Positions 26,892-35,992 of a stretch of DNA of 64,000 bases are shown one piece after another; within the stretch, counting starts at the first letter, position 1; each line of letters opens with the position of its first letter. Source of the DNA: an uncultured Gammaproteobacteria bacterium (GTDB lineage Bacteria; Pseudomonadota; Gammaproteobacteria; GCA-002705445; GCA-002716945); the NCBI GenBank assembly GCA_905479195.1, contig CAJQLO010000001.1, positions 62,001 through 126,000 of the forward strand, written 5' to 3'. The notes under the pieces were generated by a model that worked only from the letters and a program-made list of their open reading frames with translations, was not told the origin of the DNA and ran no database searches. The position numbers and the translations under genes were made by a program.

Positions 26892-27686
26892 AATTTTATT
26901 TAGATCTTTTGTTTCTGGCTTAAAACTATTCCAAATATTATAGGATAATGCTGCCTGTTCTATGAGCATACCTAGTCCATTATGTGTTTCTTTAACACCA
27001 TTATTTTTAGACCAAGTCTGAAAACTTGTAATACTTTTGGAATAAAATAAATCATAGCTAATACTTGAGCTGTCAAAGATATCAGTTGGAAAACTTATTT
27101 CATTATTATTTAGGCTAACAGGAGTTGTATTTATGACTATATTATATTTTGAGCCTTTTTTATAATGAGATATATTTGATGAAGTTTTATGTTTATCAAT
27201 TATTTGGTCTATTCTTCGTTCAGTTCTGCTTAAAATATCAATTTTTTCTATATGTATTTTACTTAGAGAATTTATAATGCTTCTTGCGGAACCTCCAGCA
27301 CCAAGTATCAATATTTTCTTTTGTACTAAATTTATACCTTTATTTTCTAAGTCTTTAAGGAGTCCTTCTCCATCAGTATTGAAAGCTTTAATTTTACCAT
27401 TATGTGCCATTAAAGTATTAGCACATTCACACTCTAAAGCAGATATATCATGTTCATTAGCAAAATTAAATGCTAGTTCTTTGAACGGTATAGTTACATT
27501 GGCGCCATATCCTTTTTTAGAGAAGAAGCTTTGAGTATGTGTTTCAAAATGATCTTCTGATTCTGGCTCAATCATTTTATATTGAATGCTAATACCTTGC
27601 TGTCTAGCAAATTCTTTATGAATTTTTGGAGATAGGCTATGTCCTATAGGGTTCCCTATAACTGTAAATTTTCTTACTTCATCCAT
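26880..27686 (-). CDS. aroE: Shikimate dehydrogenase
   Basis: NADPH-dependent reduction of 3-dehydroshikimate in the chorismate pathway. The substrate-binding GNPIGHSLSPKIH (11-23), catalytic Lys69 in VTIPFKE, the nucleotide-binding GAGGSARSI and the NTTP loop are all present, and SRTERR supplies the arginines that favour NADP. It has 268 residues, the normal length. It overlaps hemB by 13 bases and yrdA tail-to-tail by 12. Confidence 0.95.
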   Translation of the reverse strand: MDEVRKFTVIGNPIGHSLSPKIHKEFARQQGISIQYKMIEPESEDHFETHTQSFFSKKGYGANVTIPFKELAFNFANEHDISALECECANTLMAHNGKIKAFNTDGEGLLKDLENKGINLVQKKILILGAGGSARSIINSLSKIHIEKIDILSRTERRIDQIIDKHKTSSNISHYKKGSKYNIVINTTPVSLNNNEISFPTDIFDSSSISYDLFYSKSITSFQTWSKNNGVKETHNGLGMLIEQAALSYNIWNSFKPETKDLNKILGF

Positions 27687-28666
27687 TTTAATGCATCCTT
27701 TGCATAGTAAGTAATAATAGCATTAGCTCCTGCTCTTTTCATACACATAAGAGATTCTAGAACTACCTTCTTTTCATTTAGCCAGTTATTTTTTGAAGCA
27801 GCTTTTATCATTGCATATTCACCGCTAACCTGATAAATAAATATTGGCACATTAAATAAATCGTCTATTTTTGAAACTATATCTAAATATGGCATTCCAG
27901 GTTTGATCATAATAATATCTGCGCCTTCTGATATATCCATTTCTACTTCACGCATAGAATCTTTTTTATTTGCATAATCCATTTGATAAGTATCTTTATT
28001 AAGAGCTCCAAGATTTTTAACAGAGCCTACAGCATCCCTGAAGGGCCCATAAAAATTTGACGAATATTTTGCAGCATAAGATAAAATTTTTGTATCTATA
28101 AATTTATTTTTTTCTAAAGATTTTCTAATAGCCTTTATTCTCCCATCCATCATATCTGAAGGAGCTATTATATCTACTCCACATTCAGCATGACTTAAAG
28201 ATTGTTTAACCAATACTTCTATAGTTTCATCATTAAGAATTTCTTTATTAGCCCCTAATATTCCATCTTGCCCATGAACCGTATATGGATCTAAAGCAAC
28301 ATCACTTATTATTGCAATATCTTTTATAGATTTTTTAATACCTCTTATAGCTCTTTGCATCAAGCCATTTTGATTAAATGATTCTGTTCCTTGAATATCT
28401 TTATACTTTTTCTCGATACATGGAAATAAAGCTATACCTTGAATACCAAGTTTTTTTAAAATCTTTATTTCTTTAATTGCAATATCTATACTCATCCTAT
28501 AAATATCAGGCATGGACTTAATTTTTTCAGTTTTATTATTTCCTTCTATGATAAAAATTGGCTGTATTAAGTCATGGGGAGACAATATATTCTCCCTAAT
28601 TAGGTTTCGAATAGGGCTATTATTGCGAAGTCTTCTTAGCCTTATATTTGGAAAATTTTTTTTCAT
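27674..28666 (-). CDS. hemB: Porphobilinogen synthase (delta-aminolevulinate dehydratase), Mg-type
   Basis: Condenses two aminolevulinates to porphobilinogen. Both active-site lysines are seen: K200 in YAAKYSSNFYGPFRD and K255 in MIKPGMPYLD. The metal loop reads DVALDPYTVHGQDG (122-135), with Ala124, Asp126 and Asp134 where zinc enzymes such as E. coli HemB have cysteines, so this is the magnesium-dependent kind. It has 330 residues. It heads a hemB-aroE pair and is divergent from the thioesterase gene (76-bp gap). Confidence 0.96.
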   Translation of the reverse strand: MKKNFPNIRLRRLRNNSPIRNLIRENILSPHDLIQPIFIIEGNNKTEKIKSMPDIYRMSIDIAIKEIKILKKLGIQGIALFPCIEKKYKDIQGTESFNQNGLMQRAIRGIKKSIKDIAIISDVALDPYTVHGQDGILGANKEILNDETIEVLVKQSLSHAECGVDIIAPSDMMDGRIKAIRKSLEKNKFIDTKILSYAAKYSSNFYGPFRDAVGSVKNLGALNKDTYQMDYANKKDSMREVEMDISEGADIIMIKPGMPYLDIVSKIDDLFNVPIFIYQVSGEYAMIKAASKNNWLNEKKVVLESLMCMKRAGANAIITYYAKDALKWMK

Positions 28667-28742
28667 TTTATTATTCTAACACTTTTTATTTTAAGAGAAG
28701 ATGTTATATTAATCTATCTACAATTATAACAATGGAGGTTAT

Positions 28743-29219
28743 ATGTCTATTTGGCATGAAAAATTCACTTTAGAACATGTTATTTCTTTAAGAAATAATA
28801 ATTTAAATAAGCATTTGGGCATTGAATTTATTGAGTTGGGTAAAGATTATATTGTGGCTAGAATGCCGGTTGAAGACTTTACGAGGCAATCTAGGGGTAT
28901 ACTACATGGTGGAGCATCATGCGTTCTAGCAGAAGCTCTCGGAAGTATTGCATCTAATATGTGTATAGATATGAGAAAACAAAAGGCTGTTGGTTTAGAA
29001 ATAAACGCAAACCATGTAAGACCAGTATCTAGTGGATACGTTACAGGAAAAACTACCGTCGCAAGTCTCGGAAGATCTGTCCATGTATGGAATATTGATA
29101 TAAAAAATGATGCCGGTAAAATGAACTGTGTTTCTCGATTGACGACAGCTATAGTAAATCTTAAAGAAGATGAAATTGTAAAAAACTCTCAACTCTTAGA
29201 TGGTTTACTAAAAACTTAA
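28743..29219 (+). CDS. Hotdog-fold acyl-CoA thioesterase (YdiI/PaaI-like)
   Basis: A 158-residue hotdog thioesterase. The H55-G-G signature in RGILHGGAS and the catalytic Glu64 in LAEALGS match the YdiI/YbdB/PaaI group, which hydrolyses aromatic or medium-chain acyl-CoAs; NANHVRPV and the central GRSVHVWNIDI strand are also typical. YdiI is the menaquinone-pathway hydrolase in E. coli, but no menaquinone gene is here, so the substrate is open. A strong GGAGGT Shine-Dalgarno sequence precedes the ATG. It ends 3 bases from the convergent hemF gene. Confidence 0.87.
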   Translation: MSIWHEKFTLEHVISLRNNNLNKHLGIEFIELGKDYIVARMPVEDFTRQSRGILHGGASCVLAEALGSIASNMCIDMRKQKAVGLEINANHVRPVSSGYVTGKTTVASLGRSVHVWNIDIKNDAGKMNCVSRLTTAIVNLKEDEIVKNSQLLDGLLKT

Positions 29220-29222
29220 GGT

Positions 29223-30110
29223 CTATAAAAATTTCTTAAGATTTTTCTCAAATAAAGTTAATTTAATATCTTTTTTACCCGTCCATATTACGCTGGGAGG
29301 CATCGACATTAATATAGAGTCTGCTCTGCCACCAGACTGTAATCCGAATATAGTTCCCCTGTCATAGACTAAATTAAATTCCACATATCTACCGCGTCTA
29401 ATTAGCTGAAAGGTTTTGTGTGCTTTATTATATTTTTTCTTAGCACGTTTCTTAATTATCTTTGTATAAGATTCTAAATATGTATTTCCTATATCTAAAA
29501 CAAAATCTTTATAGAAACTTTTTTTCTGGTTATTAAGGTTATCAAAGAATAAGCCTCCTACCCCTCTCTTTTCATTTCTATGTTTATTAAAAAAGTATTC
29601 ATCACATTGTTTGCTAAAGTCCTGATAGAAAGTACTTTTATATTTATCACATACTTTTTTAGCTGATTCATGCCAAGATTTTATATCATCTAAATATACA
29701 AAATATGGAGTAAGGTCAAATCCACCGCCAAACCACCAATTTTTTTTTGACTTATTATCTGTTTCAAAATATCTTATATTAAAATGTGAACAGGGTACAA
29801 AAGGATTATCAGGATGAATAACAACTGAGACACCTGTAGCAAGAAAATTTTTAACATTTCCTTTTACTTTTTTTGCTAATGCGCTATTTGGTAGAATAAG
29901 ACCCTCTATTGAAGAAAAATTCACCATTCCCTTTTCTATTACTCTTCCATCAGAAAGCTCACAGCTTATACCACCACCACCAGATTTATACTTCCATCTT
30001 GTTTTCGAAATTTTTACTTTTTGATCTAAACCATGAAAGCCATTAATAATATTTTTTTGTAACTTTTTGAAAAGTAATTCTATCTCTATAAAATCTTTAG
30101 ACTTTTTCAT
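29223..30110 (-). CDS. hemF: Oxygen-dependent coproporphyrinogen III oxidase
   Basis: Oxidative decarboxylation of coproporphyrinogen III to protoporphyrinogen IX using O2, which implies life with oxygen. The 295-residue protein carries the family segments VVIHPDNPFVPCSHFNIRYF, WWFGGGFDLTPY, KRGVGGLFFDN and RRGRYVEFNLVYDRGT. It overlaps tsaC by 4 bases at the end of the topA-tsaC-hemF run. tsaC-hemF-aroE clustering is common in gammaproteobacteria; here aroE lies one gene pair away. Confidence 0.97.
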   Translation of the reverse strand: MKKSKDFIEIELLFKKLQKNIINGFHGLDQKVKISKTRWKYKSGGGGISCELSDGRVIEKGMVNFSSIEGLILPNSALAKKVKGNVKNFLATGVSVVIHPDNPFVPCSHFNIRYFETDNKSKKNWWFGGGFDLTPYFVYLDDIKSWHESAKKVCDKYKSTFYQDFSKQCDEYFFNKHRNEKRGVGGLFFDNLNNQKKSFYKDFVLDIGNTYLESYTKIIKKRAKKKYNKAHKTFQLIRRGRYVEFNLVYDRGTIFGLQSGGRADSILMSMPPSVIWTGKKDIKLTLFEKNLKKFL

Positions 30111-30658
30111 TTCCTTATACTCTCATTAGTTATCATATTAATTATTATACTAGGATTACTATAATTACCTATATTACCTTCTATCAAATAATCTACTTTA
30201 TTCTGAAATTCAGATATAAAGACTTTTTGATCTTTAATATTTTTATCTCCACTTATATTGGCACTGGTTGAGATTATTGGACTTTGAAATTTGTCACATA
30301 TTTTATTAATTACTGGGTGATCTGATATTCTTATCCCAATAAGACCTGTATCTTTATCTGTTAACCAACATGGGACATCTTTTTTTGCTGGTATTAACCA
30401 GGTTGTATGACCAGGCCAGGTAGACTTTACTTTTTCAGTGATAATATTAATGTCCACTAGGTTTGTTAATTGATTGATACTTGAGGCAACTAAGAGAAAA
30501 GGTTTTTTTGAGTTACGATTTTTAATATTAGAAATTTTAACCACAGCTTTTTCATTCCATGGATCACAACCTAATCCAAATACTGCTTCAGTTGGATAGC
30601 CTATCACGCCTCCATCACTAAGCAGTTTAATAGCATTCTCAGGAGAACCAATTATCAT
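30107..30658 (-). CDS. tsaC: Threonylcarbamoyl-AMP synthase
   Basis: Makes the threonylcarbamoyl-AMP used for t6A37 modification of ANN-decoding tRNAs. The 183-residue single-domain YrdC/TsaC protein shows GGVIGYPTEAVFGLGCDP at the start, the K-R/SKKPFLLVAS segment, WPGHTTWLIPA, and STSANISGD. It overlaps topA and hemF by 4 bases each. The C-terminal domain of longer Sua5 proteins is absent, as normal for TsaC. Confidence 0.93.
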   Translation of the reverse strand: MIIGSPENAIKLLSDGGVIGYPTEAVFGLGCDPWNEKAVVKISNIKNRNSKKPFLLVASSINQLTNLVDINIITEKVKSTWPGHTTWLIPAKKDVPCWLTDKDTGLIGIRISDHPVINKICDKFQSPIISTSANISGDKNIKDQKVFISEFQNKVDYLIEGNIGNYSNPSIIINMITNESIRK

Positions 30659-32976
30659 TTTTTCTTAGCTCTAAACTTCCTTCTAAATTTCTTTTTTGGA
30701 GCATTCTTTATCATTTCAATGCATGTTTCTTCATCTAAATCTTTAGGCTCTATATCTTTTGGAATTTTAGCATTCACTTTTCCATTAGTTATATAAGGAC
30801 CAAATCGGCCATTCAGTACTTTTATTCCAGACTCTTCAAAGAAATTTATGTTTGCATTTATATCAGCTTCAATTTTTTCTTCTATTAGCTCAATAGCTTC
30901 TTTTTCTTCAATACTAAAAATATCTCTTCCTCTAACAGAAACATTAGTCTTGCCGCATTTTAAATATGGGCCAAACGGGCCTATATTTATTAAAACATCG
31001 TCTTCTTTGAAAGTTCCAATCTTTTCGGGTAAACCAAACATCCTGATGGCATCATCCATGGTGATAGAGTCAATATTTTTTTTCTGTTCATAAGTAAGCG
31101 CAGCCCACTTGGGTTTTTCTTCATCTTCTTTAGTTCCCATTTGAATAGTTGGACCATATTTAGTTAGTCTTACAGTTACTGGCCTGCCAGTTTCTGGATG
31201 GGTTCCTAAATTTTTTAATTCTCTTGTTTCTGATATATCTACTGTTACTAACTTGTCTTCAAGATTAACTCTAAATGGTTCATAAGTAGATTTAATACAA
31301 GTCATAGGGTCTTGCTCACCATTAGCAATTTTATCAAGATTATCCTCTAGTTTTGCTGTGAAATCATAATCTACTAAATCATTACTAAAATGTTTCGTAA
31401 GAGTATCACAAACAACTTTTGCTAGTGCTGTTGGCTGGAAGTTGCTAGCCTCAGGGTCGACATAATTACTGTCAAGTATTTTTGATATGATGGTAACGTA
31501 GGTAGATGGACGGCCAATTCCTAATTCTTCTAATGCTTGAATTAAGCTGGCTTGATTGTACCTAGCTGGTGGTTGTGTAAATTTTTGGTCTACACTAATT
31601 TCTTTAATAGAAAGTTTATCTCCTTCTTTTAGACTACCTAAAATTCTCTTATTTATTTTTTCTTTTTCATCATTTTCAGATAAGTCATATATTTCTTTGA
31701 ATCCATTATCTTTTAAAAAAGAACCGCTATACTTATATAAAAATTTTTCTCCCAAAAGAAACTCTATCCCTACTTGTTTATAGGTAGCATCTATCATCTG
31801 AGATGCCACTGTTCGTTTCCAAATTAGTTCATATAGTTTAAAATCAGAATCATCAAGATATTTTTTAACCTTCATTGGGGTATTAAATATTGACGTAGGC
31901 CTTATTGCCTCATGTGCTTCTTGAGCATTTTTTACCTTTTTTGAATATTTTCTTATTTCTTTTGATTTATATTTTTTATGACTTTCATCTAAATAATTCC
32001 CTATATCTTTCAGACATTCATCCGATAAGCTTGTAGAATCAGTTCTCATATATGAGATTAGACCAACTGGCTCACTATCTCCAAGCGTCATGCCTTGATA
32101 TAACCTTTGTGCAATTGCTGAGGTTTGTTTAACAGAAAAACTTAATGTTGAATATGCTGCCTGTTGAAGGGAAGCAGTAGTAAATGGAGCACGAGGCTTC
32201 AATTTCCTTTCAGAGGTTTTAATACTATTAATTGGAATATCTTTGAATTTATTTAATTCATTTTTTATTTTGTCTGCATCTTTTTCATTTGTAATATTTG
32301 TGATATTTCCCTTTTTTATCTTTTCTCCATCAATTGATATTAGGTCTAGATCTATGCAGTCATCTTTACTGCAAGCAACTAAGGTACTAATCCAATACTC
32401 AATAGGATTAAACGCACTTATTTCATGTTCCTTTTCCACTATAAGTCTTAATGCTGGACTTTGTACTCTGCCACCTCTCGCCATCCTACTAACTTTTTTC
32501 CATAAAAATTCTGTTATATCGTAGCCCATCAGATAGTCTAATGTTCTCCGTGCTAAATAAGCATTCCATAGGTTATCAGATATTTGTCTTGGGCTTTCTA
32601 ATGCTGCCAATACAGCATTTTCTGTAATTTCGTTAAATGCAACCCTGTATGTTTTTTTCCCTTTCAGGAGTTTAGCTTTATCTAGAATATCGTATATATG
32701 CTTAGAGATTGCTTCACCTTCCCTATCCGGGTCAGTAGCAAAATATACAGTATCAGCATCTTTAGAATACTGTTTTATATCATTAATTATGTCTTTCTTA
32801 TCTTTTGATATAGACCAAACAGGAGAATAGTTATTTTCTACATCAATCCCTTTTCTTGAACTAGCCATTAAATCCCTTACATGTCCAACGGAAGCGACTA
32901 CCTTATAGTCATCTCCAAGAAACTTTTGTATTGACTTCACTTTAGTGGGTGACTCCACAATTAATAAATTTTTCAT
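30655..32976 (-). CDS. topA: DNA topoisomerase I, type without zinc fingers
   Basis: Type IA topoisomerase that relaxes negative supercoils. The 773-residue protein has the N-terminal TOPRIM domain (LLIVESPTKVKSIQKFLG; the DPDREGEA acidic motif near residue 80), catalytic Tyr309 in LISYMRTDSTSLS, and GIGRPSTYVTII. The C-terminus carries the repeated GPFGPYLKCG and GRFGPYITNG modules and a very basic end (KKKFRRKFRAKKK), instead of the CxxC zinc ribbons of the 865-residue E. coli enzyme. It heads the run topA-tsaC-hemF and is divergent from def (89-bp gap). Confidence 0.96.
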   Translation of the reverse strand: MKNLLIVESPTKVKSIQKFLGDDYKVVASVGHVRDLMASSRKGIDVENNYSPVWSISKDKKDIINDIKQYSKDADTVYFATDPDREGEAISKHIYDILDKAKLLKGKKTYRVAFNEITENAVLAALESPRQISDNLWNAYLARRTLDYLMGYDITEFLWKKVSRMARGGRVQSPALRLIVEKEHEISAFNPIEYWISTLVACSKDDCIDLDLISIDGEKIKKGNITNITNEKDADKIKNELNKFKDIPINSIKTSERKLKPRAPFTTASLQQAAYSTLSFSVKQTSAIAQRLYQGMTLGDSEPVGLISYMRTDSTSLSDECLKDIGNYLDESHKKYKSKEIRKYSKKVKNAQEAHEAIRPTSIFNTPMKVKKYLDDSDFKLYELIWKRTVASQMIDATYKQVGIEFLLGEKFLYKYSGSFLKDNGFKEIYDLSENDEKEKINKRILGSLKEGDKLSIKEISVDQKFTQPPARYNQASLIQALEELGIGRPSTYVTIISKILDSNYVDPEASNFQPTALAKVVCDTLTKHFSNDLVDYDFTAKLEDNLDKIANGEQDPMTCIKSTYEPFRVNLEDKLVTVDISETRELKNLGTHPETGRPVTVRLTKYGPTIQMGTKEDEEKPKWAALTYEQKKNIDSITMDDAIRMFGLPEKIGTFKEDDVLINIGPFGPYLKCGKTNVSVRGRDIFSIEEKEAIELIEEKIEADINANINFFEESGIKVLNGRFGPYITNGKVNAKIPKDIEPKDLDEETCIEMIKNAPKKKFRRKFRAKKK

Positions 32977-33065
32977 TTTTAACTTTAACTCTTATAAATA
33001 TGCGTTTTTTTACTTTATACTATTAAAATGAATATATTTACAACTATTTTTGAGAATCATTAATT

Positions 33066-33602
33066 ATGGAATTATTAAATGTGCTGCATTTTCCAGATAA
33101 TAGATTGCGTAAAAAAGGCAAAAGTATTGATATATATGATGATAATCTTAATATAATTGCAAGGAACATGCTCCATACGATGTATGAGTGCAAAGGGATT
33201 GGTTTAGCCGCAGTTCAAGTTAATATTCAAATAAGGCTGATTGTTATAGATGTAAGCGAAGATAGGAATGAGCCATTATTTCTTGTTAATCCAGTAATTA
33301 ATTCTAAAGAAGATAAGATAATTTTTGAAGAAGGCTGCCTTTCAGTGCCTGGATTTTATGAACCGGTAGAGAGATTCAATCAAATTACCTATAGCTTTCA
33401 TGATCTAAAAGGGGAGCTACATGAAGCTAATGCTAATGGACTTTTAGCAGTTTGCATACAGCATGAGATTGATCACCTTGATGGAAAATTATTCGTTGAT
33501 CATATATCTGATATTAAGAGAGACAGAATAGCTAAGAAAATAAAAAAGCAAACATCACAGGGAATATTATCTGCTAGGAAAGGCGTTCCCTATTCAATAT
33601 AA
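33066..33602 (+). CDS. def: Peptide deformylase
   Basis: Removes the N-formyl group from new proteins. The three metal-site motifs are intact: GIGLAAVQ (45-52), EEGCLSVP with Cys91, and QHEIDH with His133, Glu134 and His137, matching E. coli numbering within one residue. It has 178 residues. A TATACT -10-like hexamer lies at 33016-33021 upstream. It starts the long plus-strand run that reaches gpmA, with fmt 18 bases downstream. Confidence 0.97.
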   Translation: MELLNVLHFPDNRLRKKGKSIDIYDDNLNIIARNMLHTMYECKGIGLAAVQVNIQIRLIVIDVSEDRNEPLFLVNPVINSKEDKIIFEEGCLSVPGFYEPVERFNQITYSFHDLKGELHEANANGLLAVCIQHEIDHLDGKLFVDHISDIKRDRIAKKIKKQTSQGILSARKGVPYSI

Positions 33603-33620
33603 CCATTTGGATAAATTAAG

Positions 33621-34547
33621 TTGAATATTATATTTTTTGGAAGCCCATCATATTCTTGCAAAGTTTTAGAGTCATTACTGGCAAATAAACATGTTGTTCA
33701 AACTGTTGTTACTCAAAATTTTAAAAACAATAGAAGAACAAAAACTCCAGTAGGCTTACTTAGTGAAAGCAAAAATATAAATACACTATATCCTGCAGAC
33801 CTCAGTGACAAAAAATTTATTAAAATATTGAAATCTTATAATGCTGATCTTTATATTGTATATGCTTATGGAAAAATATTGCCTCCTGAACTAATCATGT
33901 TGCCAAAATATGGAGTAATAAATATTCATTGCTCTCTTCTTCCAAGATGGAGAGGGGCTGCTCCAATACAAAGAGCTTTGGAAAAAGGTGACCTAAAGAC
34001 AGGTATAACATTTTTTAAAATAGATAAGTCATTAGATACAGGAGCTATTATAGCTTCTTATGAATATAATATTGAAGAGAATGACCATGCTTTGTTATTA
34101 GAAGATAAGCTCACTCAGATAGCAGTTGATCATCTTGAGGAAGTTTTTATATTAAATTCTAATTCATCTAATTTTATCCAACAAAGCGAATCTTCTGCAA
34201 GTTATGCTAAAAAAATTCATAAAGCCGAAGCTATTATAAATTGGAATGATGATGCTTGTTCGATATGTCGGAAAATTAGAGCCTTAACGGGTGGCCCTGT
34301 AGCAGAAACAGAACTATTTGGAATTAAATTTAAAGTTTGGAAAGCAAAAGAAGTACTGCATGCTGGTGATGAAGAACCAGGGAGACTCATTAGGTTTAAT
34401 TATGATGAATTATGTATTGTTTCCAACAATGGTGCTGTCAGTATAGAAAAATTACAATTACCAGGAAAGAATATAATCTCTGCAAGAGACTTATTTAACT
34501 CTAATAGTGCTTTTGTTGGTAAAATCAAGCAGTATTTAAATAAATAA
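33621..34547 (+). CDS. fmt: Methionyl-tRNA formyltransferase
   Basis: Formylates initiator Met-tRNA. The formyl-transferase core shows IFFGSPSYS at the N-terminus, catalytic N101, H103 and D139 in VINIHCSLLPRWRGAAPIQ and KSLDTGAI, followed by the C-terminal tRNA-binding domain (KIRALTGGPVAET). The start is a TTG at 33621, needed for the first Rossmann strand, with no good Shine-Dalgarno sequence. Like its partner def it is essential. rsmB, which commonly follows fmt, is absent. Confidence 0.95.
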   Translation: MNIIFFGSPSYSCKVLESLLANKHVVQTVVTQNFKNNRRTKTPVGLLSESKNINTLYPADLSDKKFIKILKSYNADLYIVYAYGKILPPELIMLPKYGVINIHCSLLPRWRGAAPIQRALEKGDLKTGITFFKIDKSLDTGAIIASYEYNIEENDHALLLEDKLTQIAVDHLEEVFILNSNSSNFIQQSESSASYAKKIHKAEAIINWNDDACSICRKIRALTGGPVAETELFGIKFKVWKAKEVLHAGDEEPGRLIRFNYDELCIVSNNGAVSIEKLQLPGKNIISARDLFNSNSAFVGKIKQYLNK

Positions 34548-34618
34548 ATAGTATATATCTATTATAATTAGCTAAATATGGTGTAGAATAAACTCGTGAA
34601 AATAACCCAGTAAAAGAA

Positions 34619-35989
34619 ATGAAAAAAATCATAGTCTTTGGCGGTGGTCAGGTTGGTTCATCAGTAGCCAAAATACTTTCAGATGATGGAAATGATATTA
34701 CGCTCGTCGATTATGACAAAGAGGTTTTGTCTGATCTACAAGAAAAAATGGATATAAAAACAGTTCATGGTCTTGCGTCTTATCCCTCGGTTCAAAAAAT
34801 TGCTGATGCTGAAAATTGCGATATGGTTATTGCGGTTACAGGCAGTGATGAAGTTAATATGGCCGCATGTCATGTTGCAAAATCAATTTATAATGTTCCT
34901 AAAAGAATAGCAAGATTAAGAGCAAATGAATATTTAAGAGATGAAGATGGTTTTGATAAAACTCATTTTTCAATTAGTGAGGTAATAACCCCGAATATAT
35001 TAATAACAGATTATGTGAAAAATATTTTAGAGCACCCGGGAGCTTTTCAAACTTTTCAATTCTCATCTGGTTTGGTACAAGTTGTTGCGGTTACCGTTTT
35101 ACCAGAAGGCCCTTTATCAGGAAAAAAGTTGTCTGAGTTTAGAAAACATATGCCTAATGTTGATGTTAAAGTAATAAGTATATATAGAGACAAAAAGCAT
35201 AACATACCTAATGGTGACACTGTTGTTCTTCCAGGTGATGATGTATATTTTTTGGCAACAGAAGAAAATATGCGTTTCATGAGCGAGTTAAGAAAAACTA
35301 CTGAAAAACCTCATAATGTCATGATTGCTGGAGGTGGGAGAGTTGGATCGGCATTAGCAAAAAAACTTGAGTCAATTTATAATTTAAAGCTTATAGAAAA
35401 AGATAAGCATGTTGCAAAGCAGGTTGCTCAGGAATTATTGTCTACAGTTGTCCTGAATAATGATATAGCTGATGAATCACTATTAAATAATGAAAATATA
35501 AGTGATGTTGATTATTTTTGTGCTGTTACAAATAATGACCAAATGAATATTTTGTCAGCAAAACTTGCAAAAGATATGGGCGCGAAAAGAACGATAGCAA
35601 TCGTAAATAAATCTTCATACAGAAATCTTGTATCAAAAGAAATAGATATTGTTGTATCTCCTGAAGATGTGACAATTGGATCACTACTGGCTTCTGTTAG
35701 AACCAGTGATATTGTAAATGTCCACCAGCTTGCAACAGGTGATGCAGAGGCAATGGAAATTATTGTTCATGGTGATGCCAAGACTTCAAAGCTGGTAGGA
35801 AAAAAAATATCTGAATTAAATTTACCTATTGATATAGTTATTGGAGCTATCGTGAGAAAAGAAGCTGTTATGCTTGCGAATGATGATTTAATCATTGAGA
35901 CAGATGACCATGTTATAATATTTGTTTTAGATAAAAAAGATATATCTAAAGTGGAAAAAATGTTTCAGGTGAGTGTAGGTTTTTTCTAG
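34619..35989 (+). CDS. trkA: Trk potassium uptake regulatory protein TrkA
   Basis: Cytoplasmic NAD(H)/nucleotide-binding gating subunit of the TrkH potassium channel. The 456-residue protein has two tandem RCK units: the first Rossmann fold with FGGGQVGSSVAKIL at about 7-20, the second with AGGGRVGSALAKKL at about 237-250, each followed by a TrkA-C domain. It is preceded by a 71-bp gap after fmt and followed by trkH after 3 bases, so channel and regulator are made together. Confidence 0.96.
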   Translation: MKKIIVFGGGQVGSSVAKILSDDGNDITLVDYDKEVLSDLQEKMDIKTVHGLASYPSVQKIADAENCDMVIAVTGSDEVNMAACHVAKSIYNVPKRIARLRANEYLRDEDGFDKTHFSISEVITPNILITDYVKNILEHPGAFQTFQFSSGLVQVVAVTVLPEGPLSGKKLSEFRKHMPNVDVKVISIYRDKKHNIPNGDTVVLPGDDVYFLATEENMRFMSELRKTTEKPHNVMIAGGGRVGSALAKKLESIYNLKLIEKDKHVAKQVAQELLSTVVLNNDIADESLLNNENISDVDYFCAVTNNDQMNILSAKLAKDMGAKRTIAIVNKSSYRNLVSKEIDIVVSPEDVTIGSLLASVRTSDIVNVHQLATGDAEAMEIIVHGDAKTSKLVGKKISELNLPIDIVIGAIVRKEAVMLANDDLIIETDDHVIIFVLDKKDISKVEKMFQVSVGFF

Positions 35990-35992
35990 AAT

